This document shows, piece by piece, positions 55,039 through 64,000 of a stretch of 64,000 nt of DNA. This DNA is from Dyadobacter sp. Leaf189. GTDB taxonomy: Bacteria > Bacteroidota > Bacteroidia > Cytophagales > Spirosomataceae. The stretch is taken from contig NZ_LMPS01000004.1 in assembly GCF_001424405.1 (NCBI RefSeq), forward strand, positions 678,537 through 742,536, read 5' to 3'. A program made the position numbers and the translations under genes. Each line of letters starts with the position of its first letter. The stretch's first letter is position 1. Below the pieces are notes generated by a model. That model did no database searches, was not told the origin of the DNA, and saw only the letters and a program-made list of their open reading frames with translations.

Positions 55039-55090
55039 CAGATCAACAAGTGTATCATCAAAAAGAATCCTATAACCACACAATCTTCCT

Positions 55091-56056
55091 ATGATTATCG
55101 TAACAGGTGCAGCCGGGTTTATCGGCAGCGGATTGATCAGCCGTCTCAATCAGGATGGTTTCAAAAACATCATCGCAGTGGATGATTTTTCAAAAATTGA
55201 GAAGGCCGAAAACCTGGAAGGCAAGATCATCAAGGAGCGCGTGGAACGGGATGCATTGTTCAGCTGGATTGATGCAAACAGCCGCGATATCGAGTTTATA
55301 TTTCACATTGGCGCCCGAACAGATACTACAGAATTTGACAAAAATATCTTTGACGAACTGAATGTAAATTATTCAAAGTCGATCTGGGAAAAGTGCGTCG
55401 CATACCAGATCCCATTGGTATATGCCTCTTCGGCAGCTACTTACGGATTAGGAGAATTGGGCTATGATGATAATGAATCTACCTTATCCCAGCTAAAACC
55501 ACTAAATCCTTACGGGGATTCAAAAAATGAATTCGATATCTGGGCGCTTGCTCAGGAACAGAAGCCTATTTTCTGGGTTGGTCTGAAATTCTTCAATGTG
55601 TACGGGCCGAATGAATACCATAAAGGAAGAATGGCCTCGGTTATTTTTCACGCATATAACCAGATCAAGACTACCGATAAGATGAAGCTTTTCCGTTCAC
55701 ATAATCCCGACTTCAGGGATGGTGAACAAATGCGCGATTTCATCTATGTAAAAGACCTGATCGACGTGTGCATTTACTTCATGCACCACCGCAAAAATTC
55801 GGGTATTTACAACCTGGGAACTGGCCAGGCGAGGACTTTCAAAGACCTGGTGCTACGCACTTTTGCAGCAATGGACAAGACGCCGGATATCTCGTATATA
55901 GATACCCCGGAAGATATCCGAGACAAATACCAATACTTCACTGAAGCGAATATGAACAAGCTTCGCACGATTGGTTACGACAAGCCTTTTACCAGTTTGG
56001 AAGAAGGTGTTTCTGATTATGTGAAGAATTACCTGTCGTCCGGAAGCTATCTTTAA
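55091..56056 (+). CDS. hldD: ADP-L-glycero-D-manno-heptose-6-epimerase
   Basis: 321 residues, extended SDR. Epimerises ADP-D-glycero- to ADP-L-glycero-manno-heptose for the LPS inner core. Rossmann motif TGAAGFIGSGLI, IFHIGARTDTTE, active-site Tyr-Lys in PYGDSKNEFD, and the FFNVYGPNEYHKGRMASVIFHAYNQI stretch that distinguishes HldD. Lies near lpxB and upstream of sufB, an envelope grouping with lipid A synthesis. Normal length. Two genes upstream are divergent. Confidence 0.95.
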   Translation: MIIVTGAAGFIGSGLISRLNQDGFKNIIAVDDFSKIEKAENLEGKIIKERVERDALFSWIDANSRDIEFIFHIGARTDTTEFDKNIFDELNVNYSKSIWEKCVAYQIPLVYASSAATYGLGELGYDDNESTLSQLKPLNPYGDSKNEFDIWALAQEQKPIFWVGLKFFNVYGPNEYHKGRMASVIFHAYNQIKTTDKMKLFRSHNPDFRDGEQMRDFIYVKDLIDVCIYFMHHRKNSGIYNLGTGQARTFKDLVLRTFAAMDKTPDISYIDTPEDIRDKYQYFTEANMNKLRTIGYDKPFTSLEEGVSDYVKNYLSSGSYL

Positions 56057-56123
56057 TGTTCCCGGCAAACCCCGGAAAGTCGACATTTTTGCGTATTTTT
56101 GACCTCCTGATAAACTGAATAAC

Positions 56124-56155
56124 GTTTCTCTGTGTTAACTTAATTAGAAACACAG
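56124..56155. promoter_or_regulatory. Overlapping inverted repeats upstream of sufB
   Basis: Two nested pairs, GTTTCT (56124-56129) with AGAAAC (56146-56151), and CTGTGTT (56130-56136) with AACACAG (56149-56155), overlap in the last arm. They lie 19 bases before the sufB ATG, between a -7-like TATTTTTG (56094-56101) and the start. This may be a regulator site or an alternative RNA fold; which is unknown. Confidence 0.4.
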
Positions 56156-56173
56156 CGTGATAAATTAAAGACT

Positions 56174-57619
56174 ATGAGCAAAGAAGAAGAATTGTTGGAG
56201 GAAATCACCAGTTCGGAATATAAATACGGCTTTGTAACTGATATTGAGGCGGATGAAGCTCCTGCAGGTCTTAATGATGATATTGTAAGATTTATTTCGG
56301 CGAAGAAAAACGAGCCGGAATGGATGTTGGAATGGCGTTTGAAAGCTTACCATTTGTGGCTTGGAATGAAAGAGCCCAAGTGGCCGAACGTACATTATCC
56401 CGAAATCAATTTTCAGGATATCAAGTATTATTCTGCGCCCAAAAAGAAGAAACCGGTAGAAAGCATTGAAGATATCGATCCTGAGTTGCGTAATACTTTC
56501 GAAAGGCTTGGTATTTCATTGAATGAGCAGAAAAGAATCTCTGGCATTGCGGTTGACGCGGTAATGGACTCTGAATCTGTTTTCACTACGTTCAAAGGTA
56601 CCTTAAAGGAAAAAGGGATTATCTTCTGCTCTATCAGCGAGGCAATCCGTGAACATCCTGATCTGGTTAAAAAATACCTGGGATCGGTTGTTCCTCCGCG
56701 CGATAACTATTACGCAGCGTTGAACTCAGCAGTTTTCTCTGACGGATCTTTCGTGTATATCCCCAAAGGCGTACGTTGCCCAATGGAGCTTTCTACTTAC
56801 TTCCGTATCAATGCAGCAGGTACCGGACAATTTGAGCGTACATTGATTATCGGCGATGAGGACAGTCACGTGAGCTATCTTGAAGGCTGTACTGCACCAA
56901 TGCGCGACGAAAATCAGTTGCACGCAGCGGTAGTGGAAATTTTCGCTCACGAGAATGCAAATGTGAAATACTCGACCGTTCAAAACTGGTATCCTGGTGA
57001 TAAAGACGGAAAAGGAGGCATTTATAACTTCGTTACCAAGCGTGGTCTTTGTGACGGAAAAGGATCTAAAATTTCCTGGACGCAGGTTGAAACCGGCTCT
57101 GCTATTACCTGGAAATATCCTTCTGTTATCCTGAAAGGAGATAATTCGATCGGTGAGTTTTATTCTGTGGCTGTTACCAATAACATGCAGCAGGCAGATA
57201 CCGGTACGAAAATGATCCACGTTGGGAAAAATACTAAAAGCCGCATCGTTTCAAAAGGTATCTCTGCCGGAAACAGTCAGAACTCTTACAGAGGTCTTGT
57301 TCAGGTTTTCAAAAGAGCTGATAAAGCACGTAACTTCTCGCAATGCGACTCCCTATTGCTGGGTGACAAATGCGGGGCACATACATTCCCGTACATCGAA
57401 GTAAGTAACACAACTGCTACGGTTGAACACGAAGCGACTACTTCAAAAATCGGCGAGGATATTCTTTTCTATTGCAACCAGCGCGGTATACCTACCGAGC
57501 AGGCAGTTGCATTGATTGTGAATGGCTATGCCAAGGAAGTACTGAATCAACTTCCGATGGAGTTTGCAGTGGAAGCACAAAAGCTACTGGAAATCAGTCT
57601 CGAAGGCAGTGTAGGTTAA
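56174..57619 (+). CDS. sufB: Fe-S cluster assembly scaffold SufB
   Basis: 481 residues, the usual SufB length. Builds and transfers [Fe-S] clusters as part of SufBCD in the cytosol. Recognised by the N-terminal [13 protein letters not shown], the [31 protein letters not shown] region, [14 protein letters not shown], and the conserved C-terminal Cys/Glu area [21 protein letters not shown]. The normal neighbours sufC, sufD and sufS are not downstream; a terminator and then a KefB-type antiporter follow. This suggests they are encoded elsewhere. Upstream overlapping inverted repeats may be a control site. Confidence 0.97.
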   Translation: MSKEEELLEEITSSEYKYGFVTDIEADEAPAGLNDDIVRFISAKKNEPEWMLEWRLKAYHLWLGMKEPKWPNVHYPEINFQDIKYYSAPKKKKPVESIEDIDPELRNTFERLGISLNEQKRISGIAVDAVMDSESVFTTFKGTLKEKGIIFCSISEAIREHPDLVKKYLGSVVPPRDNYYAALNSAVFSDGSFVYIPKGVRCPMELSTYFRINAAGTGQFERTLIIGDEDSHVSYLEGCTAPMRDENQLHAAVVEIFAHENANVKYSTVQNWYPGDKDGKGGIYNFVTKRGLCDGKGSKISWTQVETGSAITWKYPSVILKGDNSIGEFYSVAVTNNMQQADTGTKMIHVGKNTKSRIVSKGISAGNSQNSYRGLVQVFKRADKARNFSQCDSLLLGDKCGAHTFPYIEVSNTTATVEHEATTSKIGEDILFYCNQRGIPTEQAVALIVNGYAKEVLNQLPMEFAVEAQKLLEISLEGSVG

Positions 57620-57653
57620 AAACTACGCCGACAAAATTTCGTTTTTGTACTAC

Positions 57654-57683
57654 AAAAGCCTTTGATTCGTCAGAGGCTTTTTG
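57654..57683 (+). terminator. Terminator after sufB
   Basis: Stem AAAAGCCTTTGA (57654-57665) with TCAGAGGCTTTT (57670-57681), one G-T pair, loop TTCG, followed by TTG. It lies 35 bases after the sufB stop and separates sufB from the antiporter gene, consistent with a single-gene sufB transcript. Confidence 0.8.
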
Positions 57684-57726
57684 TATTTTATTGATCTTTC
57701 ATTGACATCCCACAACCCAATCCTTC

Positions 57727-60000
57727 ATGACGCATGTTCCTCAACTGATCGTAGACCTATCATTAATACTCACAATGGCGGGGGTGATTACCCTCATCTT
57801 CAAAAAACTGAAGCAGCCGATTGTGCTGGGTTATATATTGGCCGGATTACTTGTAGGTCCTAACTTTCATTTGTTCCCCACCATCACAGATATCAAGACG
57901 ATTGAAATCTGGGCGGAAATAGGGGTTATCTTTTTGCTTTTTAATCTCGGTCTTGAATTTAGTTTTAAAAAGCTGGTCAAAGTAGGTAACACTGCCGCAA
58001 TAACCGGTCTTTTTGAAGTTAGTATGATGCTGATCACCGGCTTTGTCACGGGACAGCTGATGGGATGGAGCAAAACAGACAGCCTTTTCCTCGGTGGTAT
58101 TATCGCTATTTCATCCACAACAATCATTTTCCGGGCCTTTGATGAGCTGGGAATAAAGACCCAGAAATTCACCCGGGTCGTACTTGGCATTCTGGTGATC
58201 GAAGACCTCACAGCGGTGTTGCTGATGGTTTTGCTTTCCACCTTATCAATCAGCCAGCAGTTTGCGGGATACGAATTGCTGCAGTCCATTCTGAAACTGT
58301 TCTTCTTCCTGACGCTCTGGTTTTTAGGAGGGATTTTCGTCTTTCCTACATTGCTAAGAAAGTACCGCAACCTGATGAATGACGAAAGCGTACTGATTAC
58401 TTCGGTCGCGCTATGTTTTGGAATGGTCTTCCTGGTTACACAGGCCGGATTTTCAGCTGCACTAGGCGCGTTTATCATGGGTTCCATTCTGGCCGAAACC
58501 ACACACGCTGAAAAAATTGAGCACCTGCTGAAACCGCTGAAAGATCTTTTCGGAGCGGTGTTTTTTATTTCCGTAGGTATGCTGATCAATCCGGGCCTGC
58601 TGATAGAATATGCAGTACCCACGATGATCCTGGTGTTTGTTGTGATTGCAGGAAAAACCGCATTTGTGACAATGGGGGCGGTTATCTCCGGACAACCTCT
58701 CAAAAAGTCAATGCAATCGGGAATGAGCCTGTCGCAAATCGGTGAGTTTTCGTTTATTATCGCCAATCTCGGCTTGTCCCTGCACGTTACCAGCAACTTC
58801 CTTTATCCTATCGCCGTAGGGGTATCTGTTATCACCACATTTACAACACCCTACATGATGAAAGCTTCTGAACCATTTTACAATTGGTTTGAGAAGCATT
58901 TGCCTGAGAAATGGCGGCATTACCTCAACAGGTACAGTTCCAGCACAGTTACCATTACGCAAACAACCCAGTGGCAGGAAATCCTGAAAGCTTATGCACA
59001 AACGGTGGTACTGAACTCGGTGGTTGTCGTCGGGATTATTCTTGCTTCTTCACGCCAGCTCGCTGATCAGCTTCATACCAAAATTCCTGAAAATTACATT
59101 ACCAACTCGGTGCTGTTCGGGATTACCTTCCTGCTTATCTCCCCATTCCTGTGGGCGCTGATCTTCAAGCGCTCTAACCGCAAAGCCTATTCTGCTATCT
59201 GGCTGAGCCGCAAATACAGCCGAGGCCCATTGCTCCTACTTGAACTGTCCCGCGTATTGGTCGCGATTATCCTGATGGGATTTCTGCTTAATTCCTTCTT
59301 TGCAACGCCAACTGCATTGACTGTCGCCGCAGCAATTATGATACTCGGTTTTGCTATTTTTTACAGAAGGTTGCAGCTTTTTTACAGCAAGATCGAAGAT
59401 CGTTTTTTACAAAACCTGAATGCAAGACAACTGGAAGGCAGCGGGAAATCGAAGCGGATATTACTCCCCTGGGACGCACACTTCGCGTTTCTTGAAGTAA
59501 GCCCCGATTCCAACCTGATAGGAAAGACTTTACAGGAGCTAAAAATCAGGGAGAATTTTGGCATTAACGTAGTTTTGATCGAGCGGGGAAGCAAAACGAT
59601 TTATTTACCAAAACCCACAGAGGTACTCTACCCCTGCGACCGCATAGAGGTAATCGGTACCGACGACCAGCTGGATATGTTCCGGGGCCACGTCGAAATC
59701 AGTACTACGGGTGACGTTTATATGGCGCACGAGGATACAGTCGTACTGGAAAGGATTGAGGTCAGAAATGAATATAATATCCGTGGCAAATCAATCAGGA
59801 ACAGCGGCATCAGAGAGAAAACGCACGGAATGATCGTAGGACTGGAAAGAAATGGCGAACGCATCTTGAACCCCGATTCGTCGATGGTTATCGAAAACCA
59901 CGATGTGCTCTGGATAGCCGGAGACAGGGACCTGATTAAAGAATTTGTAAATACCAAAACTACCGACAGTACGGAAGCAATGAGCAGCGCTATCTCCTGA
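57727..60000 (+). CDS. CPA2 family monovalent cation:proton antiporter (KefB-like)
   Basis: 757 residues. The N-terminal two-thirds are about twelve membrane helices of a CPA2 antiporter (LKQPIVLGYILAGLLVGP, ISSTTIIFRAFDELG, LIEDLTAVLLMVLLS with the ED motif, TQAGFSAALGAFIMGSILAET, SQIGEFSFIIANLGL). The C-terminal about 190 residues carry two TrkA-C (RCK_C)-like regulatory domains (LEVSPDSNLIGKTLQELKI, VLERIEVRNEYNIRGKSIRN) but no full TrkA-N. Likely exports K+ or Na+ in exchange for protons. Its 3' end overlaps the convergent ACC deaminase gene by 11 bases. Confidence 0.9.
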   Translation: MTHVPQLIVDLSLILTMAGVITLIFKKLKQPIVLGYILAGLLVGPNFHLFPTITDIKTIEIWAEIGVIFLLFNLGLEFSFKKLVKVGNTAAITGLFEVSMMLITGFVTGQLMGWSKTDSLFLGGIIAISSTTIIFRAFDELGIKTQKFTRVVLGILVIEDLTAVLLMVLLSTLSISQQFAGYELLQSILKLFFFLTLWFLGGIFVFPTLLRKYRNLMNDESVLITSVALCFGMVFLVTQAGFSAALGAFIMGSILAETTHAEKIEHLLKPLKDLFGAVFFISVGMLINPGLLIEYAVPTMILVFVVIAGKTAFVTMGAVISGQPLKKSMQSGMSLSQIGEFSFIIANLGLSLHVTSNFLYPIAVGVSVITTFTTPYMMKASEPFYNWFEKHLPEKWRHYLNRYSSSTVTITQTTQWQEILKAYAQTVVLNSVVVVGIILASSRQLADQLHTKIPENYITNSVLFGITFLLISPFLWALIFKRSNRKAYSAIWLSRKYSRGPLLLLELSRVLVAIILMGFLLNSFFATPTALTVAAAIMILGFAIFYRRLQLFYSKIEDRFLQNLNARQLEGSGKSKRILLPWDAHFAFLEVSPDSNLIGKTLQELKIRENFGINVVLIERGSKTIYLPKPTEVLYPCDRIEVIGTDDQLDMFRGHVEISTTGDVYMAHEDTVVLERIEVRNEYNIRGKSIRNSGIREKTHGMIVGLERNGERILNPDSSMVIENHDVLWIAGDRDLIKEFVNTKTTDSTEAMSSAIS

Positions 60001-60883
60001 GCAAACCTTGCAGCCCGCCGGTATGCACCGCAACGATGACCGATCCCCGCGGGAAGTAGCCTTTTTGAACTAAATCAAAAAGACCAAAGAACATTTTGCC
60101 CGTATATACCTGCTCTAACTGAATGCCGAACCTGATCTTGAAATCATCAATAAAAGTCAGCAGTTCGGCGTTCCATTTGGCATAACCTCCAAAATGGTAG
60201 TCAGTCTGCAATTTAAGGCTTCCTTTATTGGAGAGGCCACTGGTAAGAGCTGCAATATCGTCCCGGAGAAATCTGCCGCCTTTCAGAACAGCAAATGCAA
60301 GTACATTAGCGCCGGAAGAAAGTATCCCTGCCGCGGTGCCGCCTGTGCCGGCAGCTACACAAAAACAATCCGGCGACTTTCCCAACTGAGCAGCTACCTC
60401 GGCCACCATTTCCCTTACACCGGGAAGTGCCAGAGCAGTTGTTCCCCCTTCGGGGATCATATAGGGGTTATCGAACTCTTCCGAAAGGCTGACCAGGTAG
60501 TCGGGAGCTTGCCGCTGCTTGTACTGTTCCCTCGATACAAAATCCAGCTGCATACCTTTGTGCCGGCAAAACTGCAATGTGGCACTCTCTTCGACAGGCT
60601 GCTCCCCTCTTACAATCCCAATCGTTTCCAGACCCATTGCTGAACCCGCCGCGGCCACTGCATATAAGTGGTTAGAATAAGCCCCGCCAAAGGTCAGTAC
60701 TTTGCTTAAACCCCGCTCCTCCACTTCCCTTAATACATATTTCAGCTTCCTCCATTTGTTACCTGAAACTTCGGGATGCACGAGGTCGTCACGTTTTACA
60801 AAGACCTGAATACCGGCTTTTACTAACCTGTCGTCAAGCAGCTCCTGCAGAGGTGTGGGAAGTAAATGACCCGATAAATCCAC
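59990..60883 (-). CDS. PLP-dependent ACC deaminase/D-cysteine desulfhydrase family enzyme
   Basis: 297 residues, tryptophan synthase beta-like fold. PLP lysine in SGNKWRKLKYV, conserved TFGGAYSNHLYAVAAAG and the phosphate loop GTGGTAAGI. Family members act on 1-aminocyclopropane-1-carboxylate, D-cysteine or similar substrates, giving keto acids and ammonia. Which substrate applies cannot be told: the residues that discriminate ACC deaminase were not identifiable with confidence. The stop codon region overlaps the antiporter gene by 11 bases, convergent. The gene is divergent from the RluD-type gene with a 40-base gap. Confidence 0.88.
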   Translation of the reverse strand: MDLSGHLLPTPLQELLDDRLVKAGIQVFVKRDDLVHPEVSGNKWRKLKYVLREVEERGLSKVLTFGGAYSNHLYAVAAAGSAMGLETIGIVRGEQPVEESATLQFCRHKGMQLDFVSREQYKQRQAPDYLVSLSEEFDNPYMIPEGGTTALALPGVREMVAEVAAQLGKSPDCFCVAAGTGGTAAGILSSGANVLAFAVLKGGRFLRDDIAALTSGLSNKGSLKLQTDYHFGGYAKWNAELLTFIDDFKIRFGIQLEQVYTGKMFFGLFDLVQKGYFPRGSVIVAVHTGGLQGLLRR

Positions 60884-60923
60884 TTATTTTGATATTTTTG
60901 TTGCTTGTCCAATTAAACTGCAA

Positions 60924-61949
60924 ATGTCCGAAGACCTTATTGAAATCCCAGAAGAAGATGATCTGTTTGAACATTACCGGATCGTAGCCGATAAAGGGCA
61001 GGGACCTATCAGGTTGGACAAATACCTCAATTTGCACGTTGCAAATGCGTCGCGGACAAAAATACAAAATGGTATCGAGGCGGAAGCGGTAAAGGTAAAC
61101 GGGCAAACGTCGAAAGCAAGTTACAAGGTCAAGCCGCTCGATGTTATTACCCTCTCCCTGCCACAGCCTCCCCGTGACACGGAGATTTTGCCGGAAAACA
61201 TTCCCCTGGACATCATCTATGAAGATGAGGTACTCCTGATTGTCAACAAACCAACCGGAATGGTTGTACATCCGGCTTACGGAAATTGGACAGGTACCCT
61301 GATTAACGGGCTTGTTTATCACTTTCAGCAACTTCCTACCGGCCGCAATGGTGAAGGAAGGCCGGGGCTCGTACACCGGATCGACAAGGATACTTCCGGT
61401 TTGCTGGTCATCGCCAAAACCGAGTTTGCGATGACGTTTCTTGCCAAACAGTTTTCCGATCATACCATTGAACGGACTTACTATGCGCTGGTTTGGGGTG
61501 AAATGAAAGAAGCTAACGGGACAATTACCGGCAATATAGGAAGAAGCGTGCGCGACCGGAGGGTAATGGACGTTTTTCCTGATGGAAGTTCCGGAAAACA
61601 TGCTGTGACGCATTACGAAGTAATCAAGCCGCTGCGTTATGTTTCACTGATCAAGTGCAACCTGGAAACGGGCAGAACACATCAGATCAGGGCACATATG
61701 AAACACATTGGTCACCCGATTTTCAATGACCCTGTTTATGGCGGGGATAAAATCCTTCGGAGCGTTTCCAGCGGGAGTTATAAGGGAATGGTAGAAAGCT
61801 GCTTTCAGCAACTGCCCGGCCAGGCGCTCCACGCAAAGTCACTGGGGTTTGTACATCCGATATCCAGAGAATGGATCCAGTTTGACACCGAGCTTCCAGC
61901 CGGCTTTCAAACGATCCTGGAAAAGTGGGAAAACTATCTAAACTATTAG
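60924..61949 (+). CDS. rluD: RluD-type pseudouridine synthase
   Basis: 341 residues. N-terminal S4 RNA-binding domain (IRLDKYLNLHVANASRTKIQNGI) and a RluA-family catalytic domain with the Asp in GLVHRIDKDTSGLLVIAK, and LETGRTHQIRAHM. It converts uridines in 23S rRNA to pseudouridine; RluD (positions 1911/1915/1917) is the nearest reading by S4 domain and motif, but RluC cannot be excluded. Standalone, divergent from the ACC deaminase-like gene, and followed by a GNAT gene 52 bases later. Confidence 0.92.
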   Translation: MSEDLIEIPEEDDLFEHYRIVADKGQGPIRLDKYLNLHVANASRTKIQNGIEAEAVKVNGQTSKASYKVKPLDVITLSLPQPPRDTEILPENIPLDIIYEDEVLLIVNKPTGMVVHPAYGNWTGTLINGLVYHFQQLPTGRNGEGRPGLVHRIDKDTSGLLVIAKTEFAMTFLAKQFSDHTIERTYYALVWGEMKEANGTITGNIGRSVRDRRVMDVFPDGSSGKHAVTHYEVIKPLRYVSLIKCNLETGRTHQIRAHMKHIGHPIFNDPVYGGDKILRSVSSGSYKGMVESCFQQLPGQALHAKSLGFVHPISREWIQFDTELPAGFQTILEKWENYLNY

Positions 61950-62001
61950 TAAAACAGGTATATTCTCGATTCAAAGGTGTTTTAAGAATAAAAATATACA
62001 A

Positions 62002-62445
62002 ATGAACATTTCAACCAGGCAAGGGAAAGTAGAGGATATACCAGCTATTTTTGAGTTGGTAAAAGAACTGGCGATCTATGAAAGAGCTTTAAACCAGGTC
62101 ACCAATAATGTTGAGAAAATGACGCGGGATTACCACGAAAAACTCTACGACTTTTTTGTGGCCGAATCAGATTCCAAGATTATCGGATTGTCGCTTTACT
62201 ATTACCGGTATTCGACCTGGAAGGGAAAGCGATTGTATATGGAAGATATCATCGTGACGGAATCGATGCGGGGAAATGGGATCGGAAAGATCCTCTTTGA
62301 TGCAACGGTTTCGGCTGCGAAACAAACGGGTTGCACCGGTATGCTCTGGCAGGTGCTCGACTGGAATACCTCAGCAGTCGGCTTTTACCGGAAGTACGGC
62401 ACCAATTTCGATAATGAATGGATCAATTGCAGCCTGGACTTTTAA
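62002..62445 (+). CDS. GNAT family N-acetyltransferase, diamine acetyltransferase-like
   Basis: 147 residues, the size of spermidine/spermine acetyltransferases. GNAT fold with the acetyl-CoA loop in SMRGNGIGKILF, the preceding strand YMEDIIVTES, and the C-terminal LDWNTSAVGFYRKYG typical of SAT1-like proteins. It uses acetyl-CoA to acetylate an amine; a polyamine or thialysine substrate is the family-based guess. The neighbours (RluD-type, TrmD) do not suggest a pathway. It converges with trmD with a 22-base gap. Confidence 0.88.
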   Translation: MNISTRQGKVEDIPAIFELVKELAIYERALNQVTNNVEKMTRDYHEKLYDFFVAESDSKIIGLSLYYYRYSTWKGKRLYMEDIIVTESMRGNGIGKILFDATVSAAKQTGCTGMLWQVLDWNTSAVGFYRKYGTNFDNEWINCSLDF

Positions 62446-62467
62446 TACATCTCAGGCTGGGTTGCAG

Positions 62468-63145
62468 TTAATCGAGCAGATCAGGCCTGCGTTCTCTTGT
62501 TCTTTTAAGCGCCTGTTCATAGCGCCATTCCTCGATATTAGCCTCGTGCCCGGACATTAAAATATCCGGCACTTTGTGACCTTCATAGTCAGCAGGTCGC
62601 GTGTACACGGGTGGAGCAAGCAGGTTATCCTGGAATGAATCGGTTAATGCGGAAGTTTCGTCATTTAAAACACCGGGAACCAGCCTGATGATAGCATCGG
62701 CAAGTACAGCAGCAGCGAGCTCTCCTCCCGAAAGTACATAGTCTCCGATACTGATCTCCTTAGTAACAAACAAATCGCGCACGCGCTGATCAACTCCCTT
62801 GTAATGCCCGCAAAGCAAGATCAGGTTTCCCTTTAAGGAAAGTTGGTTAACTGCTTTTTGATTCAATAATGCGCCATCGGGAGTGAGGTAAATGATCTCG
62901 TCATATTCCCGCTCGGCTTGTAACGCCTGAATGCAACGCGCGATCGGCTCGATCTGCATTACCATTCCGGCTCCACCACCAAATGCATAGTCGTCAATTG
63001 TACGGTGCTTATTGGTAGAATAATCCCGGATATCATGAACCTTCACTTCCGCGTGACCAGCTTGCTGGGCGCGTTTAAGGATGGAATGCGCAAAAAAGCT
63101 TTCGAGCAGCGCCGGCACACAGGTTAATATATCAATCCGCATCAT
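62468..63145 (-). CDS. trmD: tRNA (guanine-N1)-methyltransferase
   Basis: 225 residues, SPOUT superfamily with trefoil knot. Methylates G37 of tRNAs read with CNN codons to prevent frameshifting. Hallmarks: [57 protein letters not shown] and [13 protein letters not shown]. It overlaps the end of rimM by 14 bases and belongs to the conserved rpsP-rimM-trmD block; the rplS gene that often follows is not present here, the convergent neighbour being a GNAT. Confidence 0.97.
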   Translation of the reverse strand: MMRIDILTCVPALLESFFAHSILKRAQQAGHAEVKVHDIRDYSTNKHRTIDDYAFGGGAGMVMQIEPIARCIQALQAEREYDEIIYLTPDGALLNQKAVNQLSLKGNLILLCGHYKGVDQRVRDLFVTKEISIGDYVLSGGELAAAVLADAIIRLVPGVLNDETSALTDSFQDNLLAPPVYTRPADYEGHKVPDILMSGHEANIEEWRYEQALKRTRERRPDLLD

Positions 63146-63698
63146 CCGGAATGTTTTCTGAGTCTGAGTCTTTGGACAGGTACACTTCCAGTAATCCTTC
63201 CGGCAGGTTCACAAGTAATTGCTTGGTCTCCTTGTCGGCGCGCTGTACTATCTCGTTCGCAGTCGGGATCAGTACTTCGGTACCTTCGTAATCCATTGCA
63301 ATCAAATCCTGTCCATTCAAAGAATACACCTCCCGCACGATTCCCAGCTCACCGGCAGTTTGATCAATAACTGTATATCCTTTGATCTCGTGGTAGTAAA
63401 AATTCTCCCCGCCAAGTTCTTCAAGATCTTCAAGCGGCAGGTATAAAGAGCTACCCACCAAAGCCTGCGCCTTAGCCATGGTATTCACTTCTTCCAGCGC
63501 GACAATCGCATTGCCCTGCTTTTGAATATTGATATCCTCTATAAAGTAAGGAACCAGATCGCCTTTTATTTCGACGTAAACAGTTTCAAGATCTTCGTAA
63601 TCATCAGGATAGTCAACGTCCAGGTAAAACACCACGTTACCTGCAGTTCCGTGTGTTCTGACGATATATCCCAGTAAAAAGCAATTATCCTGTGTCAT
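63132..63698 (-). CDS. rimM: Ribosome maturation factor RimM
   Basis: 188 residues from the ATG at 63698 ([17 protein letters not shown]), which is preferred over a TTG 12 bases upstream. RimM binds S19 and helps mature the 30S head. It has the RimM N-terminal barrel ([14 protein letters not shown]) and the PRC-barrel C-terminal domain ([42 protein letters not shown]). It overlaps trmD by 14 bases. Position after rpsP is classical. Confidence 0.95.
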   Translation of the reverse strand: MTQDNCFLLGYIVRTHGTAGNVVFYLDVDYPDDYEDLETVYVEIKGDLVPYFIEDINIQKQGNAIVALEEVNTMAKAQALVGSSLYLPLEDLEELGGENFYYHEIKGYTVIDQTAGELGIVREVYSLNGQDLIAMDYEGTEVLIPTANEIVQRADKETKQLLVNLPEGLLEVYLSKDSDSENIPDDAD

Positions 63699-63719
63699 GG
63701 ATAATATCAATTAGGGTGA

Positions 63720-63760
63720 GTAAAAAAAGTATGAGTCTGTACGGAGTTACCGACAGACCC
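63720..63760 (-). terminator. Hairpin between rpsP and rimM, possible attenuator
   Basis: Stem GTCTGT (63735-63740) with ACAGAC (63753-63758), extended by CGG/CCG past one bulged A. Read on the minus strand, a run of seven T starts about six bases after the stem. The partial T run suggests leaky termination rather than a full stop. Confidence 0.45.
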
Positions 63761-63781
63761 ATAATGATATAGAAGCAATAA

Positions 63782-64000
63782 TTATTCAGCAGATTCCTCA
63801 GCTGGTGCTTCGGTTTCAGCTGCATCAGAAACTTCTCCTTCTGCCACTTCTTCAGTTTCAGCAACTGGTTCAGCAGGAGGCGTGTTTTTCTTAGCGATAG
63901 CTTCTGCACGAGCCTGGTTTACTTTGCGTTCTGCATCCAGTTTCGCTTGCTTGTCAGCATCTTTTTGTTGGGTCAAAGTATCAGCAGCAGTAGCTTTACG
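63782..64000 (-). CDS. rpsP: 30S ribosomal protein S16, C-terminal part, cut by window end
   Basis: The frame is open to the right edge (RKATAADTLTQQKDA...), so the N-terminal S16 core lies outside. Only the C-terminal extension is visible: a Lys/Ala-rich helix (KQAKLDAERKVNQARAEAIAKK) followed by an acidic, Pro/Glu/Ala-rich tail (PPAEPVAETEEVAEGEVSDA) which is typical of the extended S16 of Bacteroidota. Identity rests on this tail plus the conserved order rpsP-rimM-trmD. Gap to rimM is 83 bases. Confidence 0.85.
   Translation of the reverse strand, partial: RKATAADTLTQQKDADKQAKLDAERKVNQARAEAIAKKNTPPAEPVAETEEVAEGEVSDAAETEAPAEESAE

Noticed and set aside
60834..61613. 259-codon minus-strand frame over the RluD-type gene
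   Set aside because: RluD motifs (S4 and HRIDKDTSG) are on the plus strand; this frame is a shadow.

Overview
The window looks like chromosome of a Bacteroidota bacterium of the order Cytophagales, with Dyadobacter/Spirosomataceae relatives my best guess. The reasons are the protein families (DUF5686, DUF4142, DUF4833, DUF4369-thioredoxin, SusC-like beta-barrel receptor, parvulin/SurA chaperones, PAS kinases with the SHDLQEPLRK box), Bacteroidota-type promoters (TTTG about 20 bases before TAnnTTTG), weak ribosome binding sites and moderate GC. I see no tRNA, rRNA, CRISPR array, prophage or insertion sequence. The genus is inference.

Layout: 1-4.3 kb carries periplasmic parvulin foldases (the first cut by the left edge, with an OmpA-like segment) and a MoxR ATPase. 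4.4-14.2 kb is mostly housekeeping: an aldehyde dehydrogenase, TruA, GlnS, a small unknown protein, ferritin, a FUSC membrane protein with YwbE, an old yellow enzyme and an EamA transporter. 14.2-27.4 kb is rich in signalling: two paralogous multi-PAS histidine kinases, a receiver protein, a hybrid kinase, and between them a TonB-dependent receptor, a MATE transporter and a GapN-like dehydrogenase with an altered catalytic position. 27.4-31.4 kb holds a DUF4142 lipoprotein, a stress protein with NDH-2, and CmoA translationally coupled to an ICMT-like membrane methyltransferase.

The centrepiece is 31.5-43.5 kb, all on the minus strand: an alpha-oxoamine synthase (serine palmitoyltransferase type), a GNAT-like acyltransferase and an extended SDR reductase with ATGA overlaps, then a DUF5686 outer-membrane protein, a nucleotidyltransferase, an ATP-grasp ligase, a CDP-alcohol phosphatidyltransferase, a flippase-like integral membrane protein, a HAD protein, a PfkB kinase and a DUF4833 protein. 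I read this as a nearly self-contained pathway for a sphingolipid (or sulfonolipid-type) backbone plus an unusual phospho-headgroup: acyl-CoA and an amino acid are condensed, N-acylated and reduced, while a small alcohol is phosphorylated, activated as a CDP-alcohol, transferred to the lipid and perhaps amidated and flipped. The headgroup is unknown.

44-53 kb contains a TetR regulator beside a long palindrome, ApbE, a small membrane protein, three exported proteins (amidase, toroid lyase-like, GATase-like), a Uma2 nuclease and a TlpA-like lipoprotein. 53-64 kb is core envelope and housekeeping: LpxB, QueD/PTPS, HldD, SufB without its usual partners, a KefB-type antiporter, an ACC deaminase-like PLP enzyme, an RluD-type synthase, a GNAT, and trmD-rimM-rpsP, cut by the right edge.
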